Source of the DNA: Vandiemenella viatica
Taxonomy: Eukaryota > Arthropoda > Insecta > Orthoptera > Morabidae
NCBI GenBank assembly: GCA_031002005.1
Contig: JARYHS010008074.1
Location: forward strand, 346,418,932-346,482,931
Direction of reading: 5' to 3'
DNA: 64,000 bases
Part shown: positions 60,587 to 61,681 of the stretch, one piece after another
Numbering within the stretch: position 1 is the first letter of the stretch
Layout: each line of letters opens with the position of its first letter
Program-made: the position numbers and the translations under genes
Notes under the pieces: model-generated
The model's input: only the letters and a program-made list of their open reading frames with translations
What the model was told of the DNA's origin: nothing
The model's database searches: none

Positions 60587-61681
60587 ATGGCTTTACACCT
60601 TGTCATGGATGGTGACAAGAAACAGGAAGGAATTAAGCCATAGCCTTTTTTTAAAGGAAGCATCCCGTCATTCACCTGGAGTGATTTGGAGAAACCAAGG
60701 AAAACCAAAATCTGGATGGGGATATGAACCAGCGCCCTCCCGAATGCGAGGCCAGAACAAGATTGTAAGTAGCAAAATAGTGGTAGGCTAGGTAATTCAC
60801 AAGAATAAAAGTTTACAGGCTGTGTACAAAATATTTTGGATGAAATAGGCAGGAAAGTTAAAGTTGATGGTGTAGCACAGGATCTCTGGAGCATATGATC
60901 CATCAAAATTTTAATATCATTAGATCACAGTATTTGAAATTTCAATATTACAGACCTCTTTTTAGTTTCTTGCAGCGTGGAGGTGTTAAATTTAGTTTAT
61001 TCCTGAATATTTGGGCATTGATGTTTTTTCTAGCTTATACATACTGTAAATTTGTTTCATGGAAATTCTAGACATGAAAGATTCGTGGTAGTAGAAGTGG
61101 CTAGCCATCTGCACAATCTTACACCAAATTATCAAGAAGCTCAGTATTGCTCAATGTAATATAACAATCCATATTAAGATATGTCATTTACTGTTATCAT
61201 TTCAACTATCATGCCGATACTTACATGGCACGAAACTATGAGAGGTTGAAGGCTTGCACTGGTTAGACCAAGACAGTCACTTAAACTAATATGTTCAAGG
61301 TTTTCATTTTTAAGAAGTAATGCTTGTAGCAAATCATCTGAAAGCCACTTGCAGTTGCTGAGATTGAGGTGTCTGATGTTATGGCAACAGGTGCTCAAAA
61401 CCTTGAGAGAACATACACTTTGAAAGAATAAATGAAAAATGATGTTGTAACAATCAAAAAGCATTTTATTATTATTCAGTATAACATACTTTAAAGGCTG
61501 CAAGAGGAAAATTTTTGTACGGACTGAGATCAAGCTTCCTTAACGTAGTTAGATAAAAGTCAATGAGGTCTTTACATGTGCTTGATGCCGCTCTAACATT
61601 GAAACAGTCTTTCAGACTTAAATGAGACAATATGTAGGGCGCTAGGATGTCATCCCAGGACAAACTCAATAAAGATGTCAT
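813..61681 (-). CDS. Fbxl15: F-box and leucine-rich repeat protein 15 (FBXL15) homologue, five exons
   Basis: Joined exons 61681-61490, 61401-61225, 37702-37545, 30195-30064 and 993-813 give 840 nt, 279 residues and a stop; vertebrate FBXL15 is about 300. Intron phases are 0, 0, 2, 2, and every junction restores the family alignment. Residues 6-50 form the F-box (LSWDDILAPYILSHL onward). From residue 65 come cysteine-containing LRRs with L-x-x-L-N-L-S-N-C, L-x-x-I-S-L-S-D-C, L-E-E-V-D-L-T-S-C and L-Q-H-L-N-V-C-G-C signatures. The C-terminus ends N-L-P-V, like the family's N-L-Q-V. F-box proteins bind SKP1 and bring substrates to the SCF ubiquitin ligase; human FBXL15 is reported to target SMURF1 and so promote BMP signalling. 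The role here is inferred from homology. Introns are 88, 23522, 7349 and 29070 bp and full of transposons, yet no exon has a stop or frameshift, so the gene looks functional. Confidence 0.9.
1301..1529 (-). repeat. SINE family A, copy 1 (degraded)
   Basis: Plus strand shows the family marks in order: CTTATGGCTTTACGC, GGAATTCAGCCATGGCTATTTGAAGG, a cattggcctga core, a weak B-box complement (TTGGAACCC) and the ATCCACCG head. Read on the minus strand this is a tRNA-like head followed by a body and an A-rich tail. It is the most diverged copy in the window. Confidence 0.6.
1530..1904. other. Unassigned intronic sequence
   Basis: AT-rich; no coding potential, terminal repeats or matches to other repeats in the window were recognised. 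Confidence 0.3.
2394..2424 (-). ncRNA. Candidate hammerhead-like ribozyme core, left arm
   Basis: Read on the minus strand: CTGAAGA, a hairpin, then GAAA, the mirror of the right-arm copy at 2683-2713. It fits the C-U-G-A-n-G-A and G-A-A-A boxes of the hammerhead core with one extra A after the first box. Activity is unknown. Confidence 0.4.
2683..2713 (+). ncRNA. Candidate hammerhead-like ribozyme core, right arm
   Basis: CTGAAGA (2683-2689), then a 6-bp stem II GACGGC/GCCGTC (2691-2696 with 2704-2709), then GAAA (2710-2713). Downstream, GTGTT/AACAC can form stem III and is followed by TATC, which supplies an A-U-C cleavage-type triplet. Outer stem I could use GTCT/AGAC. An extra A between CTGAAGA and stem II departs from the consensus. 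Penelope-like elements are known to carry hammerhead motifs, which supports the reading. Confidence 0.45.
3026..4261. other. Unassigned intronic sequence
   Basis: No recognisable coding, repeat or terminal structure was found over this 1.2 kb; only short, random ORFs. Confidence 0.3.
4262..4450 (-). repeat. SINE family B, copy 1
   Basis: On the minus strand a tRNA-like head (AGTGGTTAATGAG region, then a B-box TGGTTTGAATCCC) is followed by a body shared with 40440-40583: gcattctggcatacttcaca, aagttctgctagagatgaagg and tcaggttaag. A second tRNA-derived SINE family, distinct from family A. Confidence 0.6.
4451..5787. other. Unassigned intronic sequence
   Basis: Two overlapping ORFs of about 100 codons (5350-5782, plus) have no recognisable domain, and composition is not gene-like. 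No other structure was seen. The stretch ends at the TAA duplication of the Harbinger element. Confidence 0.3.
5998..6159 (+). pseudogene. Truncated MADF (Myb/SANT-like) accessory protein of Harbinger
   Basis: A 53-codon frame from an ATG reads ...DKEFLSQFISIYRDQQVLWK, the start of a MADF domain (aromatic and hydrophobic spacing, L-W motif), then stops early. In Harbinger elements the second protein binds DNA and helps import the transposase into the nucleus. Here only the N-terminal third remains. Confidence 0.55.
6173..6680 (-). pseudogene. Harbinger transposase relic (DDE_Tnp_4 type)
   Basis: The piece near 6379-6290 reads RRIFNYRLSCALRVIENVFG, a hallmark of the C-terminal catalytic part of Harbinger nucleases. 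The piece near 6600-6500 reads LDVDTIGRVSDGGVIINT, corresponding to the D-x-G-R-x-S-D-G-G catalytic region. They are in different frames with stops between, and the N-terminal part is not recognisable. Confidence 0.7.
8120..9010 (+). pseudogene. Relic of an uncharacterised repetitive insect ORF
   Basis: Broken plus-strand frames include L-F-I-D-S near 8310, then C-G-D-F-M-V-L-G-F-L, D-G-Y-T-K, C-L-L-C-Q-W-D-S-R and K-E-W-P at about 8520-8650, then an L-V-S-R-E-K region and F-L-G-N near 8945. This order (LFIDS, GYTK..CFLC.WDSR, EWP) matches a high-copy hypothetical protein that I recall from arthropod and other animal genomes, whose function I do not know. Frameshifts and stops throughout make it a pseudogene. 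Confidence 0.5.
9060..9260 (+). repeat. Penelope-type terminal fragment, family 2, copy 1
   Basis: The copy shares cctaatggcccgtttgtctac, a ccgaaatattgt motif, and the block from cagccatc through tatgtggtgggttaatttc with 22370-22555. At 9134-9155 it contains CTGAAGA, a short GGC/GCC hairpin and GAAA, the same hammerhead-like arrangement as the inverted mini-elements. Confidence 0.5.
9261..9902. other. Unassigned intronic sequence
   Basis: No ORF, repeat or terminal structure was recognised. Confidence 0.3.
9905..10808 (+). repeat. ACTAG-type interspersed element, copy 1
   Basis: It starts ACTAGAGGAGTTCCCACCATTGCCCGG and closes with a TTTTATAGAAATAGATGA-like end. The opening resembles those at 18725 and 33293 (ACTAG then a CCCGG/CTCGG or CCACG box). 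The internal part is unique and has no clear tandem array. Boundaries are approximate and the element class is not certain. Confidence 0.4.
10809..13513. other. Unassigned intronic sequence with a poly-C run
   Basis: There is a 13-base C run near 11037-11049. A 73-codon plus frame at 11174-11395 (GSGTEDQPSSEAALALKVGL) has protein-like composition but no family I recognise. The stretch 12800-13050 is somewhat GC-richer. No terminal repeats or known transposon motifs were found in these 2.7 kb. Confidence 0.3.
13514..13776 (-). repeat. SINE family A, copy 2 (best preserved)
   Basis: On the minus strand: ACCGAGCATGGTGGGTGAGC head with an A-box-like segment, a perfect B-box GGTTCGAATCC (complement near 13713), the GGGCATCCAG and TTTTCCATGG body, GGAAGCATCCCAG complement, and a tail ending in TAATAATAATAA-like sequence. 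A tRNA-derived SINE transcribed by RNA polymerase III; this copy gives the family consensus used for the others. Confidence 0.75.
13985..14480 (+). repeat. Dispersed repeat R, copy 1, interrupted by a hAT MITE
   Basis: Shares atcatgcaaaaactac, a following attgg-rich segment and a ggggatgga.taa end with 20215-20400, and weaker monomers at 15060-15425. A hAT-like MITE sits at 14092-14391. The parent element type was not established. Confidence 0.4.
14092..14391. mobile_element. Non-autonomous hAT element (MITE), 300 bp
   Basis: Termini CAAGGCTGCCCAACC and GGTTGGGCAGCCTTG are perfect inverted repeats, and the flanks GTCTAATT (14084-14091) and GTCTAGTT (14392-14399) form an 8-bp target duplication with one mismatch, as expected of hAT transposition. 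There is no coding capacity. A fragment of the same family lies at 43848-43945. Confidence 0.75.
15060..15425 (+). repeat. Two degenerate ~160-bp monomers of repeat R
   Basis: Two successive copies share ttttgatgagg/ttgatggag, a cacagttcctcagag/acggtttggaagc segment and an aaaatctg/taatctc end. They resemble copies at 13985 and 20215. No coding sequence. Confidence 0.35.
15640..16430 (+). mobile_element. LINE relic: APE endonuclease and linker
   Basis: The plus frame near 15690-15880 reads F-H-P-L-D-A-L then H-A-I-I-Q-N-N-D-F-N-L-P-R-N-D-W, the catalytic D-F-N-x-P-x-x-D-W box of an apurinic-like endonuclease, then L-F-S-D-H-H-L-E-H-L-V-T-E. A degenerate G-x-x-D-H-K-A-V region near 15965 and a D-P-P-W-Y-linked basic region to about 16420 follow. 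Stops and shifts are frequent. The RT domain is absent, so only the 5' half of an element remains. Confidence 0.6.
16431..17012. other. Unassigned intronic sequence
   Basis: Nothing recognisable apart from a 60-codon frame at 16819-17001 without domain features. Confidence 0.3.
17013..17213 (-). repeat. SINE family A, copy 3
   Basis: Family blocks in order on the plus strand: ggaatggaaagaaatt, catagccttttgaaggaaac, a ttccagcaatcccc body, gattcaaatctgc (B-box complement), tgaatgtgaggcca and the ccactttgcttggtgg head end. The oriented tail is missing. Confidence 0.65.
17290..17830 (+). pseudogene. Possible second Penelope-like lineage: GIY-YIG endonuclease relic
   Basis: Around 17530-17620 a broken frame gives L-L-T-C-N-H-C-P-x-F-Y-I, resembling the GIY-YIG nuclease opening L-T-C-x-x-C-x-x-x-Y-I-G, followed by I-R-M-N-E-H-R-Q-T. 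The frame 17636-17827 then ends IRDLSDRSSISEFRRWELF and S-G-L-N-L-R, like the C-terminal part of such nucleases. Stops separate the pieces, and no RT domain was recognised upstream. It differs from the element at 41406. The assignment is tentative. Confidence 0.4.
17831..18350. other. Unassigned intronic sequence
   Basis: Short random frames only. A small TTAAA repeat (attaaattaaattaaatt) is present at 18185-18203. Confidence 0.3.
18352..18550 (-). repeat. SINE family A, copy 4
   Basis: Plus-strand blocks: gggctaggaatgggaagaaa, catagcctcctgaaggaatc, cattctcatggagtgatttc, gattcgaacctac (a near-perfect B-box complement), atgcaaggccagag and gctcacctgatt. Same family and orientation as the other copies. 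Confidence 0.65.
18725..19915 (+). repeat. ACTAG-type element with five ~130-bp tandem repeats
   Basis: It opens ACTAGCATTGCTCGGCATG and closes TTTTTATATATAAGAT. Inside, the phrase TTTAAAGTATxxGTGT recurs near 19125, 19258, 19420, 19547 and 19682, giving five units of about 130 bp, each ending in a G-rich GGTGGAAAG-like block. The third unit is enlarged by a (TA)n run at 19389-19420. No long coding frame. Confidence 0.6.
20215..20400 (+). repeat. Dispersed repeat R, copy 2
   Basis: Contains atatcatgcaaaaactac, a tcaatttgggtgg segment, ctggatcaaaatctg and gaggggatggataatc, matching the 13985-14480 copy outside its hAT insert. Confidence 0.4.
20401..21702. other. Unassigned intronic sequence
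   Basis: No recognisable domain, terminal repeat or tandem structure was seen; the ORFs are short and AT-driven. Confidence 0.3.
21703..22090 (+). repeat. Two-copy tandem repeat, period about 224 bp
   Basis: The block from TTTATTCTGGTGCAGGC to CACCATGAAGGTTA (21703-21862) recurs as TTTCACCCTGGTCCAGGC to CACCGTGAAGGTTAC (21926-22088), including the shared ttgttgtgtctac / tgtggtgtctac and attccattcctac / tttccattcttac segments. Confidence 0.55.
22370..22555 (+). repeat. Penelope-type terminal fragment, family 2, copy 2
   Basis: Matches 9060-9260 over cctaatagcccatttctctac, ccgaaatattgtatatttg and the block ending tatatggtgggttaatttc. The hammerhead-like core is decayed here (TTGAATGA, GGT/ACC hairpin, GAAA at 22443-22446). 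Confidence 0.5.
22995..24120 (+). mobile_element. LINE (Jockey/CR1-like) RT relic, split by a SINE
   Basis: Plus frames show D-Y-C-P-I-S-L-L-T-T-L-S-K-V-F-E-K-A-M, then Q-S-G-F-Q-K-S-H-S-T-E-Q (RT domains 1-2), L-S-K-G in place of the F-D box, a degenerate G-S-L-L-F-L-I-L-I-N-D-L near 23420, and E-V-E-Y-V-K-F-L-G-F-N-I-D near 23710. After a SINE at 23778-23994 the coding resumes with a Y-F-A-Y-F-H-S-L-M-S-Y-type segment. The catalytic Y-A-D-D/F-A-D-D box is lost. Confidence 0.7.
23778..23994 (-). repeat. SINE family A, copy 5, nested in a LINE
   Basis: It begins on the plus strand with a T-run (complement of the A tail), then atcactttacacctcatcgagg, the ggaagcatcccggcaa and cctggagtgatc body, gattcaaacccagg (B-box complement) and gaatgcaaggccag. 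It interrupts LINE coding, so it is younger than the LINE. Confidence 0.7.
24688..25374. mobile_element. Non-autonomous piggyBac-like element, TTAA flanked
   Basis: The inverted ends CACTTTCACGCC (24688) and GGTGCGAAAGTG (25374) lie directly inside TTAA on both sides (24684-24687 and 25375-25378), the target signature of piggyBac. Near the right end are a second inverted pair, AAGTCAGACTCAGGCT and AGCCTGAGTCTGACTT. The minus strand retains an acidic segment (S-D-E-M-T-D-D-S-G-S-E-V-D-I-E-E-W) like the N-terminus of piggyBac transposases; the catalytic domain is missing. Confidence 0.65.
26441..27646 (+). mobile_element. Tc1-like transposon, inactive, right end truncated
   Basis: The left terminus CACTGATCAGCCGGAACATT follows a TA at 26439-26440. 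The right terminus GGTGGTCATAATGCTCTGGC is cut short at about 27646. Plus-strand frames keep the paired HTH region (LSEFD, IVMVRRLGKSISETAGL, CSRSVVV near 26650-26760) and the catalytic half F-Q-Q-D-N-A-P-C-H (27310-27340) through P-D-L-N-T-I-K-H. The family has P-D-L-N-P-I-E-H, so the final catalytic glutamate is changed to lysine. Stops are frequent. It sits inside the RTE-like LINE. Confidence 0.8.
26536..26592. repeat. (CA)n microsatellite, 57 bp, inside Tc1
   Basis: An uninterrupted AC/CA run lies between the left Tc1 terminus and its HTH region. It accounts for a long cysteine-valine frame on the minus strand that is not a gene. Confidence 0.95.
27646..27712 (+). repeat. Penelope-type terminal fragment fused to the Tc1 end
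   Basis: The sequence AGCCGTCGAAGTATGGTGTT, then CTACAACAC, then GCGATACACCCGTGAA matches the right arm of the 2.3-kb mini-element from its stem II onward. It begins exactly where the Tc1 terminus is cut off. Confidence 0.55.
27713..28490. other. Unassigned insert with a GC-rich patch and poly-T
   Basis: Interrupts the RTE-like LINE. It has a self-complementary GC-rich patch at 28300-28365 with repeated GCGGAT words, and a T-run at 28458-28478 that could be the complement of an A tail. No coding sequence was recognised. Confidence 0.35.
29640..30062 (+). mobile_element. LINE 3' end reaching the exon 4 splice donor
   Basis: The plus frame 29681-29884 reads L-A-G-D-K-I-K-F-R-K-K-L-K-E-F-L-V-G-N and S-I-E-E-F-I, the standard C-terminus of a Jockey/CR1-like LINE. 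It is followed by a UTR with AACTTTCCACATCC and a tail AATAAATGTATGTATTGTATTG that ends at 30060. Exon 4 of the host gene ends at 30064, so the tail lies right against the splice donor on the opposite strand. Confidence 0.55.
30064..30195 (-). CDS. Fbxl15: FBXL15 homologue exon 4 (LRRs)
   Basis: The acceptor is TTCATTTTTCAG (AG ending at 30196) and the donor AG|GTACAA. The first base completes the ATG codon split from exon 3. It encodes LRILNISNIYSVTNKTLFAI, then LQHLNVCGCWRITDDGI, two LRR half-repeats aligned with FBXL15 residues around its L-x-H-L-D-L-T-G-C repeat. Length 132 nt, phase 2 at both ends. Confidence 0.9.
30196..30974. other. Unassigned intronic sequence with overlapping ORFs
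   Basis: A 100-codon minus frame (30904-30602) and a 79-codon plus frame overlap at 30602-30971. The stretch is slightly GC-richer than its surroundings, but no family was recognised. It may be part of the adjacent hAT element. Confidence 0.3.
30975..32330 (+). mobile_element. hAT transposase relic
   Basis: The plus frame from 30975 reads SSDGDVVYCQIHENNVKCEK, a zinc-finger-like N-terminus. At 31195-31280 follow H-L-C-K-A-F-V-W-S-N-I-P-L-H-K-L-K-N-P and F-L-E-K-Y-C, then W-I-L-V-D-E-T-T, the family's V-D-E-T-T catalytic box. Beyond 31480 the frame breaks repeatedly, but L-L-W-P-T, a T-x-W-E-T-W-like segment near 31810 and a C-terminal dimerisation-like stretch (L-I-L-x-D-N-R-K-S-L-T-Y-E-N) near 32240-32300 are visible. 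Termini were not identified. Dead copy. Confidence 0.7.
32331..33290. other. Unassigned intronic sequence
   Basis: No coding potential or repeat structure recognised. Confidence 0.3.
33292..34803 (+). repeat. ACTAG-type element with an alternating-dimer satellite
   Basis: Opens ACTAGCTGGTACCCACGACT and ends TTTATTTATATATAAGAT. Inside, two related ~185-bp monomers alternate. A carries ACCATAGTGCACGAC and GCTATGTAGTTGTGGCAG; B carries GGCCAACGTTGTGATCGA and GATAGTTTTCGCTGAAAAGTG. The A marker recurs near 33361, 33742, 34121 and 34489, a period of about 370-380 bp, giving four A-B pairs. Frames stay open through several units, but there is no reason to think them coding. Confidence 0.7.
34804..37418. 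other. Unassigned intronic sequence
   Basis: 2.6 kb without recognised coding or complete repeats. An ACTAGCCTGCCGAACCC start near 36926 may be a fragment of the ACTAG-type family. The 35620-35880 stretch is mildly GC-rich but has no long frame. Confidence 0.3.
37419..37490. repeat. Transposon terminus-like fragment with a G-run
   Basis: Sequence CAGGGCCGGTGTTAGGTAGG, a G-run (37436-37445), then CCCAGGCCCC looks like the end of a DNA transposon. No partner terminus was found, so the class is undetermined. It sits 55 bp outside exon 3, on the donor side. Confidence 0.3.
37545..37702 (-). CDS. Fbxl15: FBXL15 homologue exon 3 (LRRs)
   Basis: The acceptor is CCATTTATAG (AG at 37704-37703) and the donor AT|GTAAGT. 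It encodes GLKCLKVRNCHWITVGCLDA, then N-L-E-E-V-D-L-T-S-C-W-D-L-G-D-C-S-L and ends with two bases of a methionine codon. Using the weaker upstream GTGAGC or GTTTGT donors would shorten the LRR or shift the frame; the GTAAGT site restores the family spacing exactly. Length 158 nt, phase 0 to 2. Confidence 0.9.
37703..38130. other. Unassigned intronic sequence
   Basis: AT-rich, no coding or repeat recognised. Confidence 0.3.
38131..38262 (-). mobile_element. LINE 3' end fragment (same family as 1905-3025)
   Basis: On the plus strand a (TTAA)n tail (38123-38142) is followed by TTGCAATGGAGCATACACTCCGG and CCTGCACCCACCTA, the family's 3' end. A segment of about 40 bp beginning CCCTTTCCTGCACCCACCTA and ending GTGAAATGATACA is present twice in tandem. 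No coding part remains. Confidence 0.6.
38263..40026. other. Unassigned intronic sequence with (TA)n
   Basis: Holds a (TA)n run at 39308-39341. Otherwise no recognisable coding or repeats. Confidence 0.35.
40027..40100 (+). repeat. hAT terminus fragment
   Basis: CAGGGTTTGGTAAACTGCTG followed by CTCCCAAGCCACATGCAGCTC matches the widespread hAT terminus that reads CAGGGGTTGGCAAACTGCGG and then a GAGCCACATGCGGCTC palindrome. The opposite end was not found. Confidence 0.5.
40440..40583 (-). repeat. SINE family B, copy 2
   Basis: On the minus strand AGTGGCTCAGTGGTTAAAGTG (tRNA-like start with an A-box), then a B-box-like CAGTTTGAATTCC, then the body shared with 4262-4450. The head is clearer here than in copy 1. 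Confidence 0.65.
40584..41405. other. Unassigned intronic sequence
   Basis: A 118-codon minus frame at 41111-40755 is leucine- and phenylalanine-rich without family features; taken as chance in AT-rich DNA. Confidence 0.3.
41406..43030 (+). mobile_element. Penelope-like element: RT plus GIY-YIG endonuclease, inactive
   Basis: The first frame (41406-41624) gives I-x-S-A-I-S-A-P-T-Y-Q-L-A-K-Y-L and V-S-F-D-V-I-T, RT domains typical of Penelope. After a frameshift, 41675-42088 has N-D-S-V-A-M-G-S-P-L-S-P-V-V-A-N and the catalytic Y-V-D-D-T-F-V-V, then L-P-F-L-D-V-L-I and H-N-V-Y-R-K-P. At 42381-42656 comes the nuclease: GVYSIPCECGKIYISQT, then E-E-H-R-T-K-H and A-E-H-A. Stops and shifts break the protein. 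The 3' part holds a hammerhead-like core at 42938, as expected of the pseudo-LTR. Beyond 43030 the sequence returns to a minus-strand LINE. Confidence 0.85.
42938..42968 (+). ncRNA. Candidate hammerhead-like core in the Penelope 3' end
   Basis: CCGATGA (one change from CTGATGA), a G-rich/CTGCC hairpin without the extra A seen elsewhere, then GAAAC. It sits where Penelope-like elements carry a hammerhead motif. Decayed. Confidence 0.4.
43031..43830 (-). mobile_element. LINE (CR1/Jockey-like) reverse transcriptase relic
   Basis: Minus strand: L-D-K-G-G-Q-V-D-S-V-A-L-D-F-S-K-P-F-D at about 43780-43710, then P-Q-S-S-V-L-G-S-L-L-F-I-I-L-M-N-D, Y-F-A-D-D-I-M-V-Y with the F-A-D-D catalytic box intact, D-I-S-K-W and M-K-I-N-A-K-K-S. 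After a frameshift, Y-L-G-I-K-F-D-N-K-F-S-W and Y-G-D-V-V-W-D-P. Same family as the split copy at 1905-3025. Its 3' side is cut off by the Penelope element at 43030. Confidence 0.8.
43848..43945 (-). repeat. hAT MITE fragment (family of 14092-14391)
   Basis: Ends with CGGTTGGGCAGCCTAG, the complement of the MITE left terminus. The upstream block GTGGTCCRCAGGCTAACWWAGA is present twice (43852 and 43882), a small internal duplication. The other terminus is missing. Confidence 0.55.
43954..44798. other. Unassigned intronic sequence
   Basis: No recognisable coding, termini or repeats. Confidence 0.3.
44863..44893 (-). ncRNA. Candidate hammerhead-like core, left arm
   Basis: Minus strand: CTGATGA exactly, an extra A, stem II GACGA/TCGTC, then GAAA. 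Downstream TATC preserves the A-U-C cleavage-type triplet, and TGTT/AACA can form stem III. The best candidate of the set. Confidence 0.5.
44961..44991 (+). ncRNA. Candidate hammerhead-like core, right arm
   Basis: CTGATGA (44961-44967), an extra A, GACGAC/GTGGTC stem II with one mismatch, and GAAA (44988-44991). The downstream triplet is CTC rather than ATC, so the stem III base pairs are weaker. Confidence 0.45.
45087..47030. other. Unassigned intronic sequence with a G-run
   Basis: A 163-codon minus frame (46177-45686) overlaps another at 46136-45822. Both have low-complexity hydrophobic composition and no recognised motif, so they are not called. A long G-run lies at about 46541-46556. 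Confidence 0.3.
47031..48256 (-). mobile_element. mariner transposon, full length, inactive
   Basis: The termini CCAGGTATGTAAATATGAAACC (47031) and, on the other strand, AGGGGTATGTAAATACGAAACC (from 48256) are inverted repeats with TA outside each. Minus-strand frames give L-L-A-R-Y-K-R-K-S-F-L-H, M-T-G-D-K-K-W-L-Y-F-E-N, W-W-D-Q-N-G, G-E-T-I-N and Y-S-P-D-L-A, typical mariner transposase. The second catalytic aspartate (H-D-N-A) has become H-G-N-A and the third (S-D-Y) has become S-N-Y, on top of frameshifts, so it cannot be active. Confidence 0.85.
48300..48900 (-). mobile_element. LINE (Jockey/CR1-like) RT relic
   Basis: The minus frame near 48600-48430 reads F-L-K-D-R-T-Q-I-A-V-L-N, then F-G-V-P-W (family G-V-P-Q) and V-I-E-P-L-L-F-L-A-Y-I-N-D-L-C-D. 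The metal-binding A-D-D box is not intact. The mariner at 47031 adjoins its 3' side. Confidence 0.6.
48901..49689. other. Unassigned intronic sequence
   Basis: No recognised features. Confidence 0.3.
49690..50170 (-). mobile_element. LINE relic, post-RT region
   Basis: Minus-strand pieces read L-K-S-N-P-S-K-T-Q-L-C-A-F-H, then K-Y-L-R-V-T-L-D-S-S-I-T-Y-K-K-H-C-L and N-N-I-L-W-K, then G-A-H-P-S-V-L. This matches the N-P-x-K-T...Y-L-G-V-T-L-D-R region of another LINE family, different from the one at 43031. Several stops. Confidence 0.6.
50171..53656. other. Unassigned intronic sequence
   Basis: 3.5 kb with no recognised coding, SINE or terminal repeats. A 67-codon minus frame at 51841-51638 and a patch of higher GC near 51690-51770 are the only departures from plain AT-rich DNA. 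Confidence 0.3.
53657..54571 (-). mobile_element. Tc1/mariner-type DNA transposon with ~95-bp inverted ends
   Basis: The left end (from AGGGTGAATCAAAAAGGAC to AAACAACCT, about 53657-53752) and the right end (about 54473-54571, inverted) match over about 95 bp. The minus frame 54332-54045 reads N-C-R-I-W-G-N-E-N-P-H-A-T, P-K-I-N-V-F-C-A-L-S and F-F-F-M-E-K-T-I-T-G, the middle of a common insect transposase, followed by frame-broken remnants toward 53760. The N-terminal half is missing, so the copy is an internal deletion derivative. Target duplication not resolved. Confidence 0.7.
54572..56699. other. Unassigned, with a GC-rich ORF-containing island
   Basis: 55440-56160 is clearly richer in G and C, with CAGCAGCAGCAG at 55779-55793, and has overlapping frames on both strands (101 codons plus at 55594-55899, 78 codons minus at 55826-55590). 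No domain was recognised. It lies just upstream of a LINE endonuclease and could be that element's 5' region. Confidence 0.35.
56700..57420 (+). mobile_element. LINE endonuclease relic
   Basis: Plus strand: L-I-V-G-M-Q-E-I-R-N (the catalytic Q-E box), then V-I-L-L-T-G-D-F-D-A-Q-L-G-K-E (family G-D-F-N-A) near 57100, then broken T-Y-F-K-R-K-S-H-K-L-K and a V-K-V-V-W-R-T-H segment near 57380. An APE-type endonuclease domain with stops. The RT part is probably at 58781-60010. Confidence 0.65.
57850..58205. mobile_element. Palindromic MITE with ~85-bp inverted ends
   Basis: The left end GGGTAATATCAAGATTGGG through a GATCACATGGTATATATAACA region is mirrored at the right end. A second inverted pair, CCAGGCTGCATT and AATGCAGCCTGG, lies nearer the centre. 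No coding capacity. Flanking duplication not evident, so the superfamily is unassigned. Confidence 0.65.
58206..58780. other. Unassigned, with a poly-G run
   Basis: A G-run at about 58611-58623. Otherwise unrecognised; separates two parts of the same LINE. Confidence 0.35.
58781..60110 (+). mobile_element. LINE RT and C-terminal relic
   Basis: Plus frames: M-G-L-K-Q-G-Y-S-L-S-P-L (family G-V-R-Q-G-C-S-L-S-P-L) near 59060, M-E-D-L-K near 59305, then I-E-A-F-E-I-W-C-C-R-R-M-L near 59670-59710 and a basic C-terminal part. The 3' segment GGAAGATTGCATCAAACCAA is the same as the 3' end of the RTE-like LINE at 24150. An A-run (60073-60091) forms the tail. Confidence 0.65.
60211..60441 (-). repeat. 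SINE family A, copy 6
   Basis: Plus-strand blocks ccttgttgacatc, cattcacctggagtgatttgg, gactcaaaccctcg (B-box complement), ctcctgaatgtg and ccaagcttggt. Diverged at the left end. Confidence 0.6.
60553..60758 (-). repeat. SINE family A, copy 7, with intact 30-bp poly-A tail
   Basis: A run of 30 T (60553-60582) is the complement of the A tail, followed by acttatggctttacacc, ggaaggaattaagccatagcc, ggaagcatcccgtcattcac, a gaaccagcgccctcc B-box region and gaatgcgaggccagaac. The long uninterrupted tail suggests this is among the younger insertions. Confidence 0.7.
60759..61224. other. Unassigned, intron 2 next to exon 2
   Basis: AT-rich, no recognised features other than the GTAAGT donor of exon 2 at 61224-61219. 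Confidence 0.35.
61225..61401 (-). CDS. Fbxl15: FBXL15 homologue exon 2 (first LRRs)
   Basis: Acceptor TTCTCTCAAG (AG at 61403-61402), donor CAT|GTAAGT. Encodes VLSTCCHNIRHLNLSNCKWL, then S-D-D-L-L and L-E-H-I-S-L-S-D-C-L-G-L-T-S, the first repeats including the W-L-S-D motif conserved in FBXL15. A better-looking AG at 61420-61419 would put the junction out of frame; the chosen one keeps phase 0 and the family spacing. Length 177 nt. Confidence 0.92.
61490..61681 (-). CDS. Fbxl15: FBXL15 homologue exon 1 (F-box)
   Basis: Starts at ATG 61681-61679 (G at -3) and runs 64 codons to AAA|GTATGT. Encodes MTSLLSLSWDDILAPYILSH, then a D-C-F-N-V-R-A-A-S-S-T-C-K-D-L helix pair: the F-box that contacts SKP1. 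Methionine placement matches the family, whose F-box also begins near the N-terminus. Intron 1 is only 88 bp. Confidence 0.92.

Noticed and set aside
60355..60906. 183-codon minus-strand frame, the longest in the window
   Set aside because: It runs through both SINE-A copies and translates the 30-bp poly-A as poly-lysine; it has no domain and is explained by repeats.
61402..61420. Alternative exon 2 acceptor TTCTTTCAAAG
   Set aside because: It has a better pyrimidine tract but puts exon 2 out of frame with exon 1.
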